From NCBI GenBank assembly GCA_003696125.1, contig RFHZ01000235.1, positions 1-11,742 of the forward strand: 11,742 nt of DNA. Reading direction: 5' to 3'. Within the stretch, counting starts at the first letter, position 1. The number at the start of each line of letters is the position of its first letter. This document shows positions 1-6,926 of the stretch, in pieces. The DNA is from Nitrospinota bacterium (GTDB lineage Bacteria > Tectomicrobia > Entotheonellia > J063). A program made the translations under genes and the position numbers. Below the pieces are notes generated by a model. That model was not told the origin of the DNA. It searched no databases and worked only from the letters and a program-made list of their open reading frames with translations.

Positions 1-348
1 GTGGGGAGCGGCGGGGTGCTGGCCGGTATTGGTGGGGCGTACCTCTCCCTGGCCTATACGCAGATGTGGATCGAGAACATGACCGCGGGTCGCGGATGGA
101 TCGCCCTGGCCATCGTGATCTTTGGCGCCTGGGACCCGGTACGGACGGCGCTGGGAGCCTACCTCTTTGGAGGCATCCAGGCCTTGCAGCTTCGCCTGCA
201 GGCGCTGGGCATCGGGATGCCAACCTATCTCCTGATGATGGCTCCCTATCTCTTCACCATCATCGTCCTGATCCTGGCCGGACGGGAGCGGGTCCGTCGA
301 AGAATGGGGGCCCCGGCGGCGCTGGGGGTACCGTATAATAAGGAGTAG
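1..348 (+). CDS. BMP-type (nucleoside/simple sugar) ABC transporter permease, C-terminal part
   Basis: This is the 3' end of an inner-membrane permease that works with a BMP-family binding protein, as in NupQ/YufQ nucleoside importers. The window opens inside the gene: the GTG at base 1 is an internal valine codon, and about 115 residues remain of a protein that is usually near 300. What is seen is a glycine-rich membrane segment (residues 2-20), then the family signature ENMTAGRGWIALA at about 25-37. Two further hydrophobic stretches follow (about 36-60 and 75-92), and the tail is basic (RERVRRR). It ends in TAG 65 bp before the BMP binding-protein gene, on the same strand. The ATPase and the sister permease of such systems are usually adjacent, and here they would lie upstream, outside the window. 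Assignment to the BMP-linked permease group is confident; the substrate is inferred from the family only. Confidence 0.88.
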   Translation: MGSGGVLAGIGGAYLSLAYTQMWIENMTAGRGWIALAIVIFGAWDPVRTALGAYLFGGIQALQLRLQALGIGMPTYLLMMAPYLFTIIVLILAGRERVRRRMGAPAALGVPYNKE

Positions 349-413
349 AGGGAGAGATTCGGTGGTGAATGATGGAGAGTATGTGGTCTAGGAAAAGGTA
401 GAGGAGATAAGGT

Positions 414-1481
414 ATGCGCAAATGGCTGGTCATCCTGGTTGCAGGCATCCTCATCGGTTTCCTTGCTGGAGCAAAGGCGGAAGAGGCGTTCAAGGTCGGG
501 TTCGTCTATGTGGGACCGGTGGGGGATTACGGGTGGACCTTTGCCCATGACCAGGGGAGGAGGTATCTGGAGCAGCATCTCCCTGGGGTCAAGACAACCT
601 ATGTCGAATCGGTCTCTGAGGGGGCGGACGCAGAGCGGGTGATCACCAACCTGGCCCGCACCGGTCATAAGGTGATCTTTACCACCAGCTATGGGTACAT
701 GGATACGACGATCCAGGTAGCCCAGCGCTTCCCCCAGACCGTCTTTCTCCACTGTTCCGGGTACAAGCGTCGTCCCAATGTGGGGACCTATTTCGGTCGC
801 ATGTACCAGGCCAGCTACTTAACAGGACTGGTTGCCGGCAAGATGACCCAGAAGAACCTGATCGGGTATGTGGCTCCGATCCCGATCCCGGAGGTCATCC
901 GCATCATCAACGCCTTTGTCTTGGGGGCGCGTGAAGTAAATCCGGCGGTGAAGGTGCATGTGGTCTGGACCAATGCCTGGTACGATCCGGCCACCGAGAC
1001 CGAAGCCGCGAACAGCCTGCTCGATATCGGAGCCGATGTGATCGCCACGCAGAGCGATTCTCCGGCCCCGGTGCAGACCGCGGCCAAGCGGGGAGCGTAC
1101 GGGATCGGGTACAACTCTGATGCCAGCAAGTTTGCCCCGCAGAAGCACCTGGTATCGGCGGTATGGAACTGGGGACCGTACTACGTGCAGGTGGTCAAAC
1201 AGGTACAGGCAGGCACCTGGCGGAGTGAGGATGTCTGGTGGCCTATCGGGAAGGGGATGGTCGGGCTTTCCCCGTATGGTCCGGCGGTACCGGAAGAGGT
1301 AAAGGCGTATGTGGCACGGCGCAAGCAGGCGTTGATCGAGGGGAAATTCGATGTCTTCTGGGGACCGATCCGGGATCAGGGGGGGACGATGCGTATCGCC
1401 AAGGGGTACAAACCCTCGGATACCGAGCTGTTGAGCATGAACTGGTTTGTGGAGGGGATCGTAGGTACCGTGCCCCGCTAG
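414..1481 (+). CDS. BMP-family ABC transporter substrate-binding protein
   Basis: This periplasmic binding protein belongs to the BMP/Med family (COG1744), which captures nucleosides or related small solutes for the permease encoded just upstream. The product is 355 aa, normal for this subgroup. Residues 1-22 form a Sec signal peptide ending AKA before EEAF. No lipobox Cys is present, unlike PnrA/BmpA lipoproteins. Family landmarks are VGFVYVGPVGDYGWTFAHDQG (about 28-48; only its ends are diagnostic here), GRMYQASYLTGLVAGKM (128-144), IPEVIRIINAF (158-168), NAWYDP (187-192), SDSPAPVQ (214-221), IGYNSD (231-236), WNWGPYY (251-257) and MNWFVEG (342-348). The ATG is preceded by GAGGAG (401-406) with a 7-nt gap. 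The gene lies 65 bp after the permease and 45 bp before an ABC-2 permease, so all three are probably cotranscribed. The ligand is not readable from sequence; the SDSPAP-type subgroup is common beside purine or amide catabolism genes, which is only a hint. Confidence 0.93.
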   Translation: MRKWLVILVAGILIGFLAGAKAEEAFKVGFVYVGPVGDYGWTFAHDQGRRYLEQHLPGVKTTYVESVSEGADAERVITNLARTGHKVIFTTSYGYMDTTIQVAQRFPQTVFLHCSGYKRRPNVGTYFGRMYQASYLTGLVAGKMTQKNLIGYVAPIPIPEVIRIINAFVLGAREVNPAVKVHVVWTNAWYDPATETEAANSLLDIGADVIATQSDSPAPVQTAAKRGAYGIGYNSDASKFAPQKHLVSAVWNWGPYYVQVVKQVQAGTWRSEDVWWPIGKGMVGLSPYGPAVPEEVKAYVARRKQALIEGKFDVFWGPIRDQGGTMRIAKGYKPSDTELLSMNWFVEGIVGTVPR

Positions 1482-1526
1482 CTAAAAGGGGTCCCCTCTC
1501 AAGAGGGCTGGTGTAAAGGGGAGATC

Positions 1527-2684
1527 ATGTGGGAACGGGTGTACGAGATCATCAGGAAAGAGGTGTACCAGACCTTACGAGAGCCCCGGATGCGGATGGT
1601 GCTGATCTCTCCTCCCCTGATCCAGCTCATCATCTTCGGTTTTGCCGTGAATCTCGATGTGGAGCAGGCCCGGATCGCCTGGATGGACCTGGACCGTACC
1701 CCGCAGAGCCGGGCCTTGCTCTCCGCCTTTCAGGGGTCCAGGCATTTTCTGGTGACGCATGTGCTGGAGCGGGAAGCCGAGGTGCGGGAGTTGCTGGACC
1801 GGGGGACGGTACAGGCGGTGGTCCGGGTGCAGCCCGGTTTTGCCCGGCGTCTCCTCCACAACCAGACGGCCACGGTGCAGATCCTGATCGATGGGACCAA
1901 CTCGAATACCGCTTCCCTGATCTCGGTCTATACCACCCAGGTGATTGCCCGTTTCTCTGATCAGGCCCTCTGGGAAAGGGAGCGGAGAAGGCGGGTGGCC
2001 GTGAGTGTCGAAACCGGCACACCGGTCAATGTCCCTGCCCCTGGCATCTCTGTGCGGAGCCGTATCTGGTTTAATCCCGACCTGCGTAGCCAGCACTACT
2101 TTGTGCCCGGGATCATTGTGCAGGTGATCACGCTGGTGACCCTGATGCTTACCGCCATGTCCATTGTGCGGGAAAAGGAATTGGGGACCATGGAGCAGTT
2201 GCTGGTGACCCCGATTCGTCCTTATGAATTGATCCTGGGGAAGACGCTCCCTTTTGCCGTGGTGGGACTCCTGGAGATGGTGCTGGTAACGGTGGCTGCT
2301 CTGCTCGTCTTCCATGTGCCGCTGCGTGGACACTTCCTCCTCCTGATGGGATGCTCTGCCCTTTTCCTGATGACCAGTCTGGGCACCGGGCTGTTCATCT
2401 CCACCGTATCCCAGACGCAGCAGCAGGCGATGATGTCCTCCTTTTTCTTCATCATGCCCGCCTTCATGCTCTCCGGCTTTACCTTTCCTATTCGCAACAT
2501 GCCCCTGCCGATCCAGTATCTCACCTACCTGAACCCTGTGCGCTACTTCATGGAGATTGTGCGCGGGATTTTTCTGAAGGGGAGTGACATCACCATTCTC
2601 TGGCCGCAAATGCTCGCCCTTTTCCTGTTAGGCCTGGCCATCCTGGGGGCCAGTGTGCTCCGCTTCCGCAAGCGGCTTGAGTGA
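1527..2684 (+). CDS. ABC-2 type transporter permease (YhhJ/YbhR/YbhS-like)
   Basis: This is an inner-membrane permease of an ABC-2 type exporter (drug, lipid or cell-envelope substrate efflux class). The 385-aa protein has the usual layout. There is one N-terminal membrane helix (about 24-42), then a large soluble domain (about 43-190), then a five-helix block (about 192-212, 240-262, 270-291, 304-320, 360-377). Diagnostic family strings are FNPDLRSQHYFVPGII (182-197), SIVREKELGTMEQLLVTPI (212-230) and LNPVRYFMEIVRGIFLKG (335-352). The ATG follows AAAGGGGAGATC. The gene begins 45 bp after the BMP binding protein and appears to belong to that operon. It is odd in two ways: it is an export permease inside an import operon, and neither an ATPase nor the second permease usual for YbhFSR-type pumps is next to it. 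A homodimer served by a distant or upstream ATPase is the simplest inference. The transported substrate is unknown. Confidence 0.92.
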   Translation: MWERVYEIIRKEVYQTLREPRMRMVLISPPLIQLIIFGFAVNLDVEQARIAWMDLDRTPQSRALLSAFQGSRHFLVTHVLEREAEVRELLDRGTVQAVVRVQPGFARRLLHNQTATVQILIDGTNSNTASLISVYTTQVIARFSDQALWERERRRRVAVSVETGTPVNVPAPGISVRSRIWFNPDLRSQHYFVPGIIVQVITLVTLMLTAMSIVREKELGTMEQLLVTPIRPYELILGKTLPFAVVGLLEMVLVTVAALLVFHVPLRGHFLLLMGCSALFLMTSLGTGLFISTVSQTQQQAMMSSFFFIMPAFMLSGFTFPIRNMPLPIQYLTYLNPVRYFMEIVRGIFLKGSDITILWPQMLALFLLGLAILGASVLRFRKRLE

Positions 2685-2708
2685 TTCGGGCAAGAAGAGG
2701 ATTCGTAC

Positions 2709-2738
2709 TTGACAGGAAAACGCGGTTCCTGGGATAAT
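2709..2738 (+). promoter_or_regulatory. sigma-70-type promoter of the ugp operon
   Basis: TTGACA (2709-2714) is a perfect -35 box and GATAAT (2733-2738) a five-of-six -10 box, with an 18-bp spacer. It lies just after the ABC-2 gene and about 70 bases before the ugpB ATG, in non-coding sequence. I see no terminator between the ABC-2 stop and this promoter, so some read-through from upstream is possible. I see no obvious pho box, although ugp operons in enterobacteria are phosphate-regulated. Confidence 0.8.
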
Positions 2739-2795
2739 GAGGGGAAATCGAGCGTAGACACTTTCCCGGTCTATTGCTTCTTAACTTTTGTAGAA

Positions 2796-2802
2796 GAGGA
2801 GG
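2796..2802 (+). promoter_or_regulatory. Shine-Dalgarno sequence fixing the ugpB start
   Basis: GAGGAGG sits 7 nt before the ATG at 2810. It rules out the in-frame TTG at 2774, which would place the SD inside the coding region. The same GAAGAGGAGG string precedes the other binding-protein gene at 11211-11220. Confidence 0.85.
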
Positions 2803-2809
2803 CTCCACG

Positions 2810-4132
2810 ATGATGACCAAGTTCCGTCTCCACTATCTTTTGATCATCTGTTTTACCTTAACCTTATCCCTGGTCATGCTTCCCGCCCATGCCGAAGTGA
2901 CCATAAAGTTTTGGCATGCCATGTCCGGCTCGCGGATCGATCTGCTCAAAGGGATGGCCGAGCAGTTTAATAAGACCCATCCCGGGATCACTGTTCAGGC
3001 CCAATACATTGGGAGCTACAATGAGACGTTGAACAAGACCATTGCCGCGGTAAAAGCGGGTGATCCCCCCCATGTCTTCCAGCTCTATGAAGTGGGAACA
3101 CGGGGCATGATCGATGGGGGCATGATCGTTCCCATAGGCGATCTGGCCAAACCGGGCGAAGTCGATTGGTCAGACTACGTCGATGCGGTCATGTCCTATT
3201 ATACGATCGAGGGGAAGCTCTACTCCATGCCCTTCAACTCCTCTACGCCGATCCTCTATTACAACAAGACCTTTTTCCGGAAAGCCGGTCTCGACCCGAA
3301 CAAGCCTCCTGAAACCTGGAACCAGGTGCGGGAGATAGGGAAGAAGCTCATCGAGAGCGGGGTGGCAGAGTATGGAATCACCTGGAACCTCCATAGCTGG
3401 TATTTTGAGCAGTGGCATGCGGTACAGAACGCCCTGCTGGTCAACAACGGGAATGGCCGGCAGGGACGGGCCACCAAGGTCCTCTTTGATGGTCCGGTCG
3501 GGGTGAAGATCGTCAAGTGGTGGACCGATCTGGAAAAGGAGAAGATCTATTTGAACGCTGGCAGAGGATGGAGTAACCATCGCAAGGCGTTCATCAGTGG
3601 TCAGGCAGCCATGATGATCTCCTCCACCTCGGACGTCACCCAGATGACCAATGCGTTTAACGAAAAGGGCTGGGAACTGGGAACCGGTTTCTTCCCCCGG
3701 CCGGATGATGTCCCGCGGCAGGGGGTAATCATCGGAGGGGGAACGCTCTGGATAACAAAAGGGCATCCCCAGGAGGAGATCGATGCGGCCTGGGAGTTTG
3801 TGAAGTGGATGAGCATGCCCGAGCAGCAGGTCACCTGGCACAAAGGGACCGGGTACTTCCCCATCCGCAAGAGTGCCATGAAGCTCCTGGAAGAGGAGGG
3901 CTGGTATACCAAGTTCCCCAACTACAGGGTAGCGTTTGATCAGTTGCTGCAGACCAAAACCTCTCTGGCCACTCAGGGGGCGTTGATCGGGGTGTTTCCC
4001 CAACTGCGAGAGGCGGTACAGTCGGCTATCGAAAAGGTGATCGAGGGGAAAGCCACGCCGGAAGAGGCGCTGAAAGAGGCGGCACAGAAGACTAACAAAG
4101 AGCTGGAACGGTACAACGCCCTCTTTCAGTAG
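2810..4132 (+). CDS. ugpB: Glycerol-3-phosphate ABC transporter, periplasmic binding protein
   Basis: UgpB binds sn-glycerol-3-phosphate (or glycerophosphodiesters) in the periplasm and delivers it to UgpA/UgpE. From the ATG at 2810 the product is 440 aa, close to E. coli UgpB. Residues 1 to about 28 are a signal peptide ending AHA before EVTIKFWHAMSG, matching the family start (IPFWHSM in E. coli, from memory). Further shared motifs are QLYEVGT, MPFNSSTPILYYNK, a GGGTLW loop, WHKGTGYFPI and FPQLREAV, the last containing the Arg that aligns with a ligand-binding Arg of E. coli UgpB. The C-terminal EGKATPEEAL helix is typical. The next ATG, at 2813, is equally usable. The gene is the first of ugpB-A-E and has its own promoter and a strong SD. 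Specificity for glycerol-3-phosphate rather than another polyol or sugar is inferred from motif agreement and the UgpA/E partners. Confidence 0.9.
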   Translation: MMTKFRLHYLLIICFTLTLSLVMLPAHAEVTIKFWHAMSGSRIDLLKGMAEQFNKTHPGITVQAQYIGSYNETLNKTIAAVKAGDPPHVFQLYEVGTRGMIDGGMIVPIGDLAKPGEVDWSDYVDAVMSYYTIEGKLYSMPFNSSTPILYYNKTFFRKAGLDPNKPPETWNQVREIGKKLIESGVAEYGITWNLHSWYFEQWHAVQNALLVNNGNGRQGRATKVLFDGPVGVKIVKWWTDLEKEKIYLNAGRGWSNHRKAFISGQAAMMISSTSDVTQMTNAFNEKGWELGTGFFPRPDDVPRQGVIIGGGTLWITKGHPQEEIDAAWEFVKWMSMPEQQVTWHKGTGYFPIRKSAMKLLEEEGWYTKFPNYRVAFDQLLQTKTSLATQGALIGVFPQLREAVQSAIEKVIEGKATPEEALKEAAQKTNKELERYNALFQ

Positions 4133-4156
4133 GAGCCGTCTGGGGGCTTGATCCTA

Positions 4157-4194
4157 GCGAGTGCAGCGGGAGTAGGGAAGAGCGCTGCACTCGC
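4157..4194 (+). promoter_or_regulatory. Strong stem-loop in the ugpB-ugpA intercistronic gap
   Basis: GCGAGTGCAGCG (4157-4168) and CGCTGCACTCGC (4183-4194) are perfect 12-bp inverted repeats around a 14-nt loop. The stem begins 24 nt after the ugpB stop and ends 22 nt before the ugpA ATG. No T-run follows (CTGTGTGACC), so it is not a standard intrinsic terminator. The position suits an mRNA-stabilising or processing hairpin that keeps binding-protein mRNA more abundant than permease mRNA, as known for malE-malF. That role is inference; the repeat itself is directly visible. Confidence 0.8.
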
Positions 4195-4216
4195 CTGTGT
4201 GACCGGGACAAGGTTT

Positions 4217-5104
4217 ATGGAAGAAAAAGCGACCTTTAACAACAAGATACTCCCTTACCTCCTCCTGGCACCTTCCCTGTTTATTATCGGGTATTTTCTC
4301 TTCTATCCGACCTATGAGACCTTTCGTCTGAGTCTATACCGGCTGGGGCCTTTTGGCATTCGTAAGATCTTTGTCCGCTGGGAGAACTTCATCGACCTGT
4401 TCACCTCCCCCGATTATCTGCACAGCTTCAAGATCAGCCTCATCTTTTCCGCCTCGGTGGTGGTGTTTGGTCTGGCCATTTCCCTGGCCCTGGCGGTCTT
4501 GATTAACCGGGAGGTGTACGGGATCAACTTTTACCGGGCTGCCCTGATCTGGCCCTATGCCCTCTCTCCGGCCATTGCCGGTGCCTTGTGGGCTTTTCTC
4601 TTTGATCCCTCCTCCGGTTATCTGAACTACTTCTTCTCCCTCCTCTTCCATATCAAGCCGAAATGGCTCACCACCGGTTCTCTTGCTCTCCTGGTCGTCA
4701 CGGCAGCCGCAACCTGGAAGAACCTGGGTTACAATGTTATCTTCTTTCTGGCCGGCCTCCAGAACATTCCCAAGGATCTACACGAGGCGGCAGCCATCGA
4801 TGGGGCCAATCGCTTCCAGATCTTCTGGAAGGTGACCTTCCCCCTCCTCTCCCCCATGACCTTCTTCCTCCTGATCATGAACCTGATCTATTCCTATTTT
4901 GGCTCCTTTGGCTTGATCCATGTGATGACCGAAGGGGGACCGGCCAACGCCACCAACATCCTGATCTATGATCTTTACAAGGAGGCGTTTATCAATCATA
5001 ACTCTGGCCTGGCCGCGGCCGAGTCGGTGGTCCTGTTTGTCCTGGTGGTGGTCTTGACCCTTATTCAATTTGGAACCTCGGGAAGAAGGGTGCATTATCA
5101 GTAA
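4217..5104 (+). CDS. ugpA: Glycerol-3-phosphate ABC transporter permease UgpA
   Basis: This is one of the two inner-membrane permease subunits of the Ugp importer. From the ATG at 4217 it is 295 aa, the same length as E. coli UgpA as I recall it. It has a short cytoplasmic N-terminus and six hydrophobic segments (about 11-32, 73-96, 106-130, 154-180, 208-232, 267-286). The binding-protein-dependent permease EAA loop is EAAAIDGANRFQIFWK (190-205), which docks the ATPase. Other UgpA-like features are LPYLLLAPS, DPFG-like LGPFG, SGG-like TEGGPANATNILIY and a C-terminal RRVHYQ. A TTG at 4148 is in frame but lies before the intercistronic hairpin, which it would make coding, so I rejected it. The SD is weak (AAGG, 3 nt from the ATG), which would keep permease output below that of UgpB. 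The stop overlaps the ugpE start (TAATG). Confidence 0.9.
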   Translation: MEEKATFNNKILPYLLLAPSLFIIGYFLFYPTYETFRLSLYRLGPFGIRKIFVRWENFIDLFTSPDYLHSFKISLIFSASVVVFGLAISLALAVLINREVYGINFYRAALIWPYALSPAIAGALWAFLFDPSSGYLNYFFSLLFHIKPKWLTTGSLALLVVTAAATWKNLGYNVIFFLAGLQNIPKDLHEAAAIDGANRFQIFWKVTFPLLSPMTFFLLIMNLIYSYFGSFGLIHVMTEGGPANATNILIYDLYKEAFINHNSGLAAAESVVLFVLVVVLTLIQFGTSGRRVHYQ

Positions 5105-5931
5105 TGTACAAGAGACTGGTTCGCAGGTATCATCTCTTTACCCATCTGGCCCTGATCGTTGCCGTCCTGGCAGTAGGGGCCCCGGTGATCTTCGGGTTCA
5201 TCATCAGCACCCAGAGCCCGGTAGAGGTCTTCAGCTATCCTCCCAAGCTGCTTCCCGGGTCCCACTATGGCAATTATGGCCAAGCCTGGAACCAGGTGAA
5301 TCTGGGACGCCTGATGTTCAACAGCGCCTACTGTGCCATCATGGTGACGCTGGGGAAGTTCATCATCTCGGTCATGGCGGCATTTGCCTTCTCCCATTTT
5401 CGCTTCTGGGGAAAACGGTTCTGGTTCTTCCTGATCCTGGTCACCCTCATGCTCCCCATCCCGGTGCGCATCGTTCCCCTCTTTGAGATCGTCTCTGATC
5501 TCAGATGGGTCGATACGTACTGGGGGCTGATCGTCCCCTTCCTGGCCAGTGCCACCGGAACCTTTCTCTTCCGGCAGCATTTCTTGACCATCCCGGATGA
5601 GCTGACCGATGCGGCCAAGATCGATGGGTGTGGTCCCATCCGTTTTCTCGTCCAGATCCTGATTCCCCTGTCCAAGAACACGATCGGTGCCTTTGTGGTG
5701 ATCGAATTCGTCTATATCTGGAACCAGTACCTCTGGCCTCTGATCGTGGTGAACAAGGATCACATGAAGGTGGTACAGATCGGGATTAAGATGCTGATCA
5801 ACACCGAGGCGATGAACAACTGGGGGGTGATCATGGCCGGGGTGTTGATCGCCATGCTTCCCCCCCTGCTCATCTTTTTCCTGATGCAGAAGAGCTTTAT
5901 GAAAGGCTTTGCCTTTATGCGGGAGAAGTAG
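5104..5931 (+). CDS. ugpE: Glycerol-3-phosphate ABC transporter permease UgpE
   Basis: This is the second permease subunit, pairing with UgpA. It has 275 aa, near the E. coli UgpE length of about 281. The start ATG shares one base with the ugpA stop (TAATG at 5102-5106), indicating translational coupling. Six hydrophobic segments are visible (about 11-35, 71-96, 106-125, 138-158, 190-212, 243-265). Family strings include LMLPIPVRIVP (115-125), ASATGTFLFRQHF (148-160), the EAA loop DELTDAAKIDGCGPIRF (165-181), NQYLWPL and MQKSFMKGF. In the EAA loop the usual E is T, so it reads TDAAKIDG; this is a mild deviation. No ugpC or ugpQ follows. Instead a convergent gene begins at once, its stop lying inside the last codons of ugpE (17-bp overlap). 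The ATPase must come from another locus. Confidence 0.9.
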   Translation: MYKRLVRRYHLFTHLALIVAVLAVGAPVIFGFIISTQSPVEVFSYPPKLLPGSHYGNYGQAWNQVNLGRLMFNSAYCAIMVTLGKFIISVMAAFAFSHFRFWGKRFWFFLILVTLMLPIPVRIVPLFEIVSDLRWVDTYWGLIVPFLASATGTFLFRQHFLTIPDELTDAAKIDGCGPIRFLVQILIPLSKNTIGAFVVIEFVYIWNQYLWPLIVVNKDHMKVVQIGIKMLINTEAMNNWGVIMAGVLIAMLPPLLIFFLMQKSFMKGFAFMREK

Positions 5932-6703
5932 CTCCTTCTATGATCGCCACCGCCCGGCACCATCCCCCGCTGGCCCGTTCGATCTTGACCGGGAAGCAGG
6001 CGACCTTGAAGCCGAAGGGGTAGGGGAGTTGATCGAGATTGGCCAGCTTCTCGATCTGCAGGTACTCGCGCTCCCGTCCCACATAGTGTGCCTCCCAGAA
6101 GGCTGTAACGTGCCCGGCCTTGAGGTCCTGCACCATGACGGAAAAGGGGCGGTCCAGCCCCCAGGCATCGATGCCGATGACCTTGATCCCCTGATCCAGC
6201 AGCCAGAGGGTGGCTTCTCGCGTCATGCCCGGCTGGGCCTCCATGTAGTCAGGCTTATCGTACCGCTTGTCCGTATCGGTGCGGATGAGGACGATATCAA
6301 ACGGCTTGAGGGTGTACCCGATCTTGTGCAGTGCCGCCTGCACCTCGGCCGCACTGATCCCTTCTCCTGCCTTCTTGTGGGTCATGTCGAGCACCACCCC
6401 GTCGCCGTAACACCACTCCAGGGGAACCTGGTCGATGGTACGGGCCGGTTTTCCGGCAGAGACCGGGGTGTAATGATAAGGGGAATCGACGTGGGTCCCG
6501 GAGTGGGGGGTAAGCTGGATACGCTCGTTGGCTGCTCCTAACCCATCGGGAAGCACATCAGGGTCGATCCCCCAGATCCTGGCCCAGCGGCGGGCCGTAT
6601 CGCGATGGGTGAAGTAGGTGATCTCGGCGGGAGCAGATTCAAAGGCGTGGTTACGTAAGGGAACGCTGAGATCAATGATACGAAAACTTCGCTCAGCAGT
6701 CAT
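5915..6703 (-). CDS. Cyclase-family metal-dependent amidohydrolase (kynurenine formamidase-like)
   Basis: This belongs to the cyclase family (PF04199), metal-dependent hydrolases that include KynB and isatin hydrolase and cleave amide bonds in small cyclic or formylated substrates. The product is 262 aa with no signal peptide, hence cytoplasmic. The metal-binding signature HSGTHVDSPYH is at 67-77 (H67, H71, D73, H77). IDLSVPL is at 9-15, VIRTDTD-like LIRTDTDK at 139-146, GIDAWGLD at 177-184, FWEAHY at 202-207 and NLDQLP at 222-227. The C-terminal ACFPVKIERASGGWCRAVAI is typical of a longer, about 260-aa subgroup and not of the 210-aa KynB, so I do not call it kynB. The ATG has GGAGAGGAG upstream. 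It is the last gene of the minus-strand cluster, 223 bp behind the CoA-transferase, and its 3' end overlaps ugpE. The substrate is unknown. Confidence 0.88.
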   Translation of the reverse strand: MTAERSFRIIDLSVPLRNHAFESAPAEITYFTHRDTARRWARIWGIDPDVLPDGLGAANERIQLTPHSGTHVDSPYHYTPVSAGKPARTIDQVPLEWCYGDGVVLDMTHKKAGEGISAAEVQAALHKIGYTLKPFDIVLIRTDTDKRYDKPDYMEAQPGMTREATLWLLDQGIKVIGIDAWGLDRPFSVMVQDLKAGHVTAFWEAHYVGREREYLQIEKLANLDQLPYPFGFKVACFPVKIERASGGWCRAVAIIEGATSPA

Positions 6704-6788
6704 TTGCTCCTCTCCCTGCTTAAGTGACTATAACCAACATTTTGAACACTTTTCTATCCTCAGAATGCAGTGCTGCCTCCAGGTTTTA

Positions 6789-6860
6789 CACCACCGAGGG
6801 CGCCGAGCCCGCAGAGTTTTTAGGCTTATTCCTCTTGGTGCTCTCTGCGTGCTCGGCGGT
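6789..6860. repeat. Imperfect palindromic repeat of the ACCGAG/CAGAG type
   Basis: CGCCGAGCCCGCAGAG (6801-6816) pairs with CTCTGCGTGCTCGGCG (6843-6858), 15 of 16 matching, across a 26-nt loop. Both arms are built of about 9-nt units (ACCGAGGG, CGCCGAGCC, CGCAGAG). This resembles a widely dispersed intergenic repeat seen in many bacterial phyla, with arms such as ACCACCGAGGCACCGAG and CTCTGTGTCTCGGTGGT. Frames through it give the familiar spurious TTEG/LSACSAVKSF-type peptides. It lies between the CoA-transferase stop and the cyclase start and could fold in that transcript. Family membership is from recognition, not a search. Confidence 0.65.
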
Positions 6861-6926
6861 AAAGAGTTTTTCCGGTCATGCCTTTAGGGTGACTCAGAGG
6901 GCAAAAAGGTTAGAAAGAGCTTATGG

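Noticed and set aside
334-339. TATAAT close upstream of the BMP binding-protein gene
   Set aside because: It lies within the last permease codons and has no -35 box at a suitable distance; the genes look cotranscribed.
1494-1507. Small hairpin CCCTC-TCAA-GAGGG between the BMP and ABC-2 genes, as a terminator
   Set aside because: The stem is only 5 bp and no T-run follows, so it is too weak to call a terminator.
1575-2609. 344-codon minus-strand frame opposite the ABC-2 permease
   Set aside because: It is rich in His, Gly and Gln with no domain pattern; it is an antisense shadow of a strongly conserved plus-strand gene.
2774-2809. TTG extension of ugpB by 12 codons
   Set aside because: It would include the SD in the coding sequence and spoil the signal peptide; the ATG at 2810 is better placed.
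3170-4003. 277-codon minus-strand frame opposite ugpB
   Set aside because: It is an antisense shadow: no motif, no SD, and ugpB is secure on the other strand.
4148-4216. TTG extension of ugpA by 23 codons (with a GxGKSA-like string)
   Set aside because: It translates the intercistronic stem-loop; the GVGKSA resemblance to a P-loop is chance, and the 295-aa form fits UgpA exactly.
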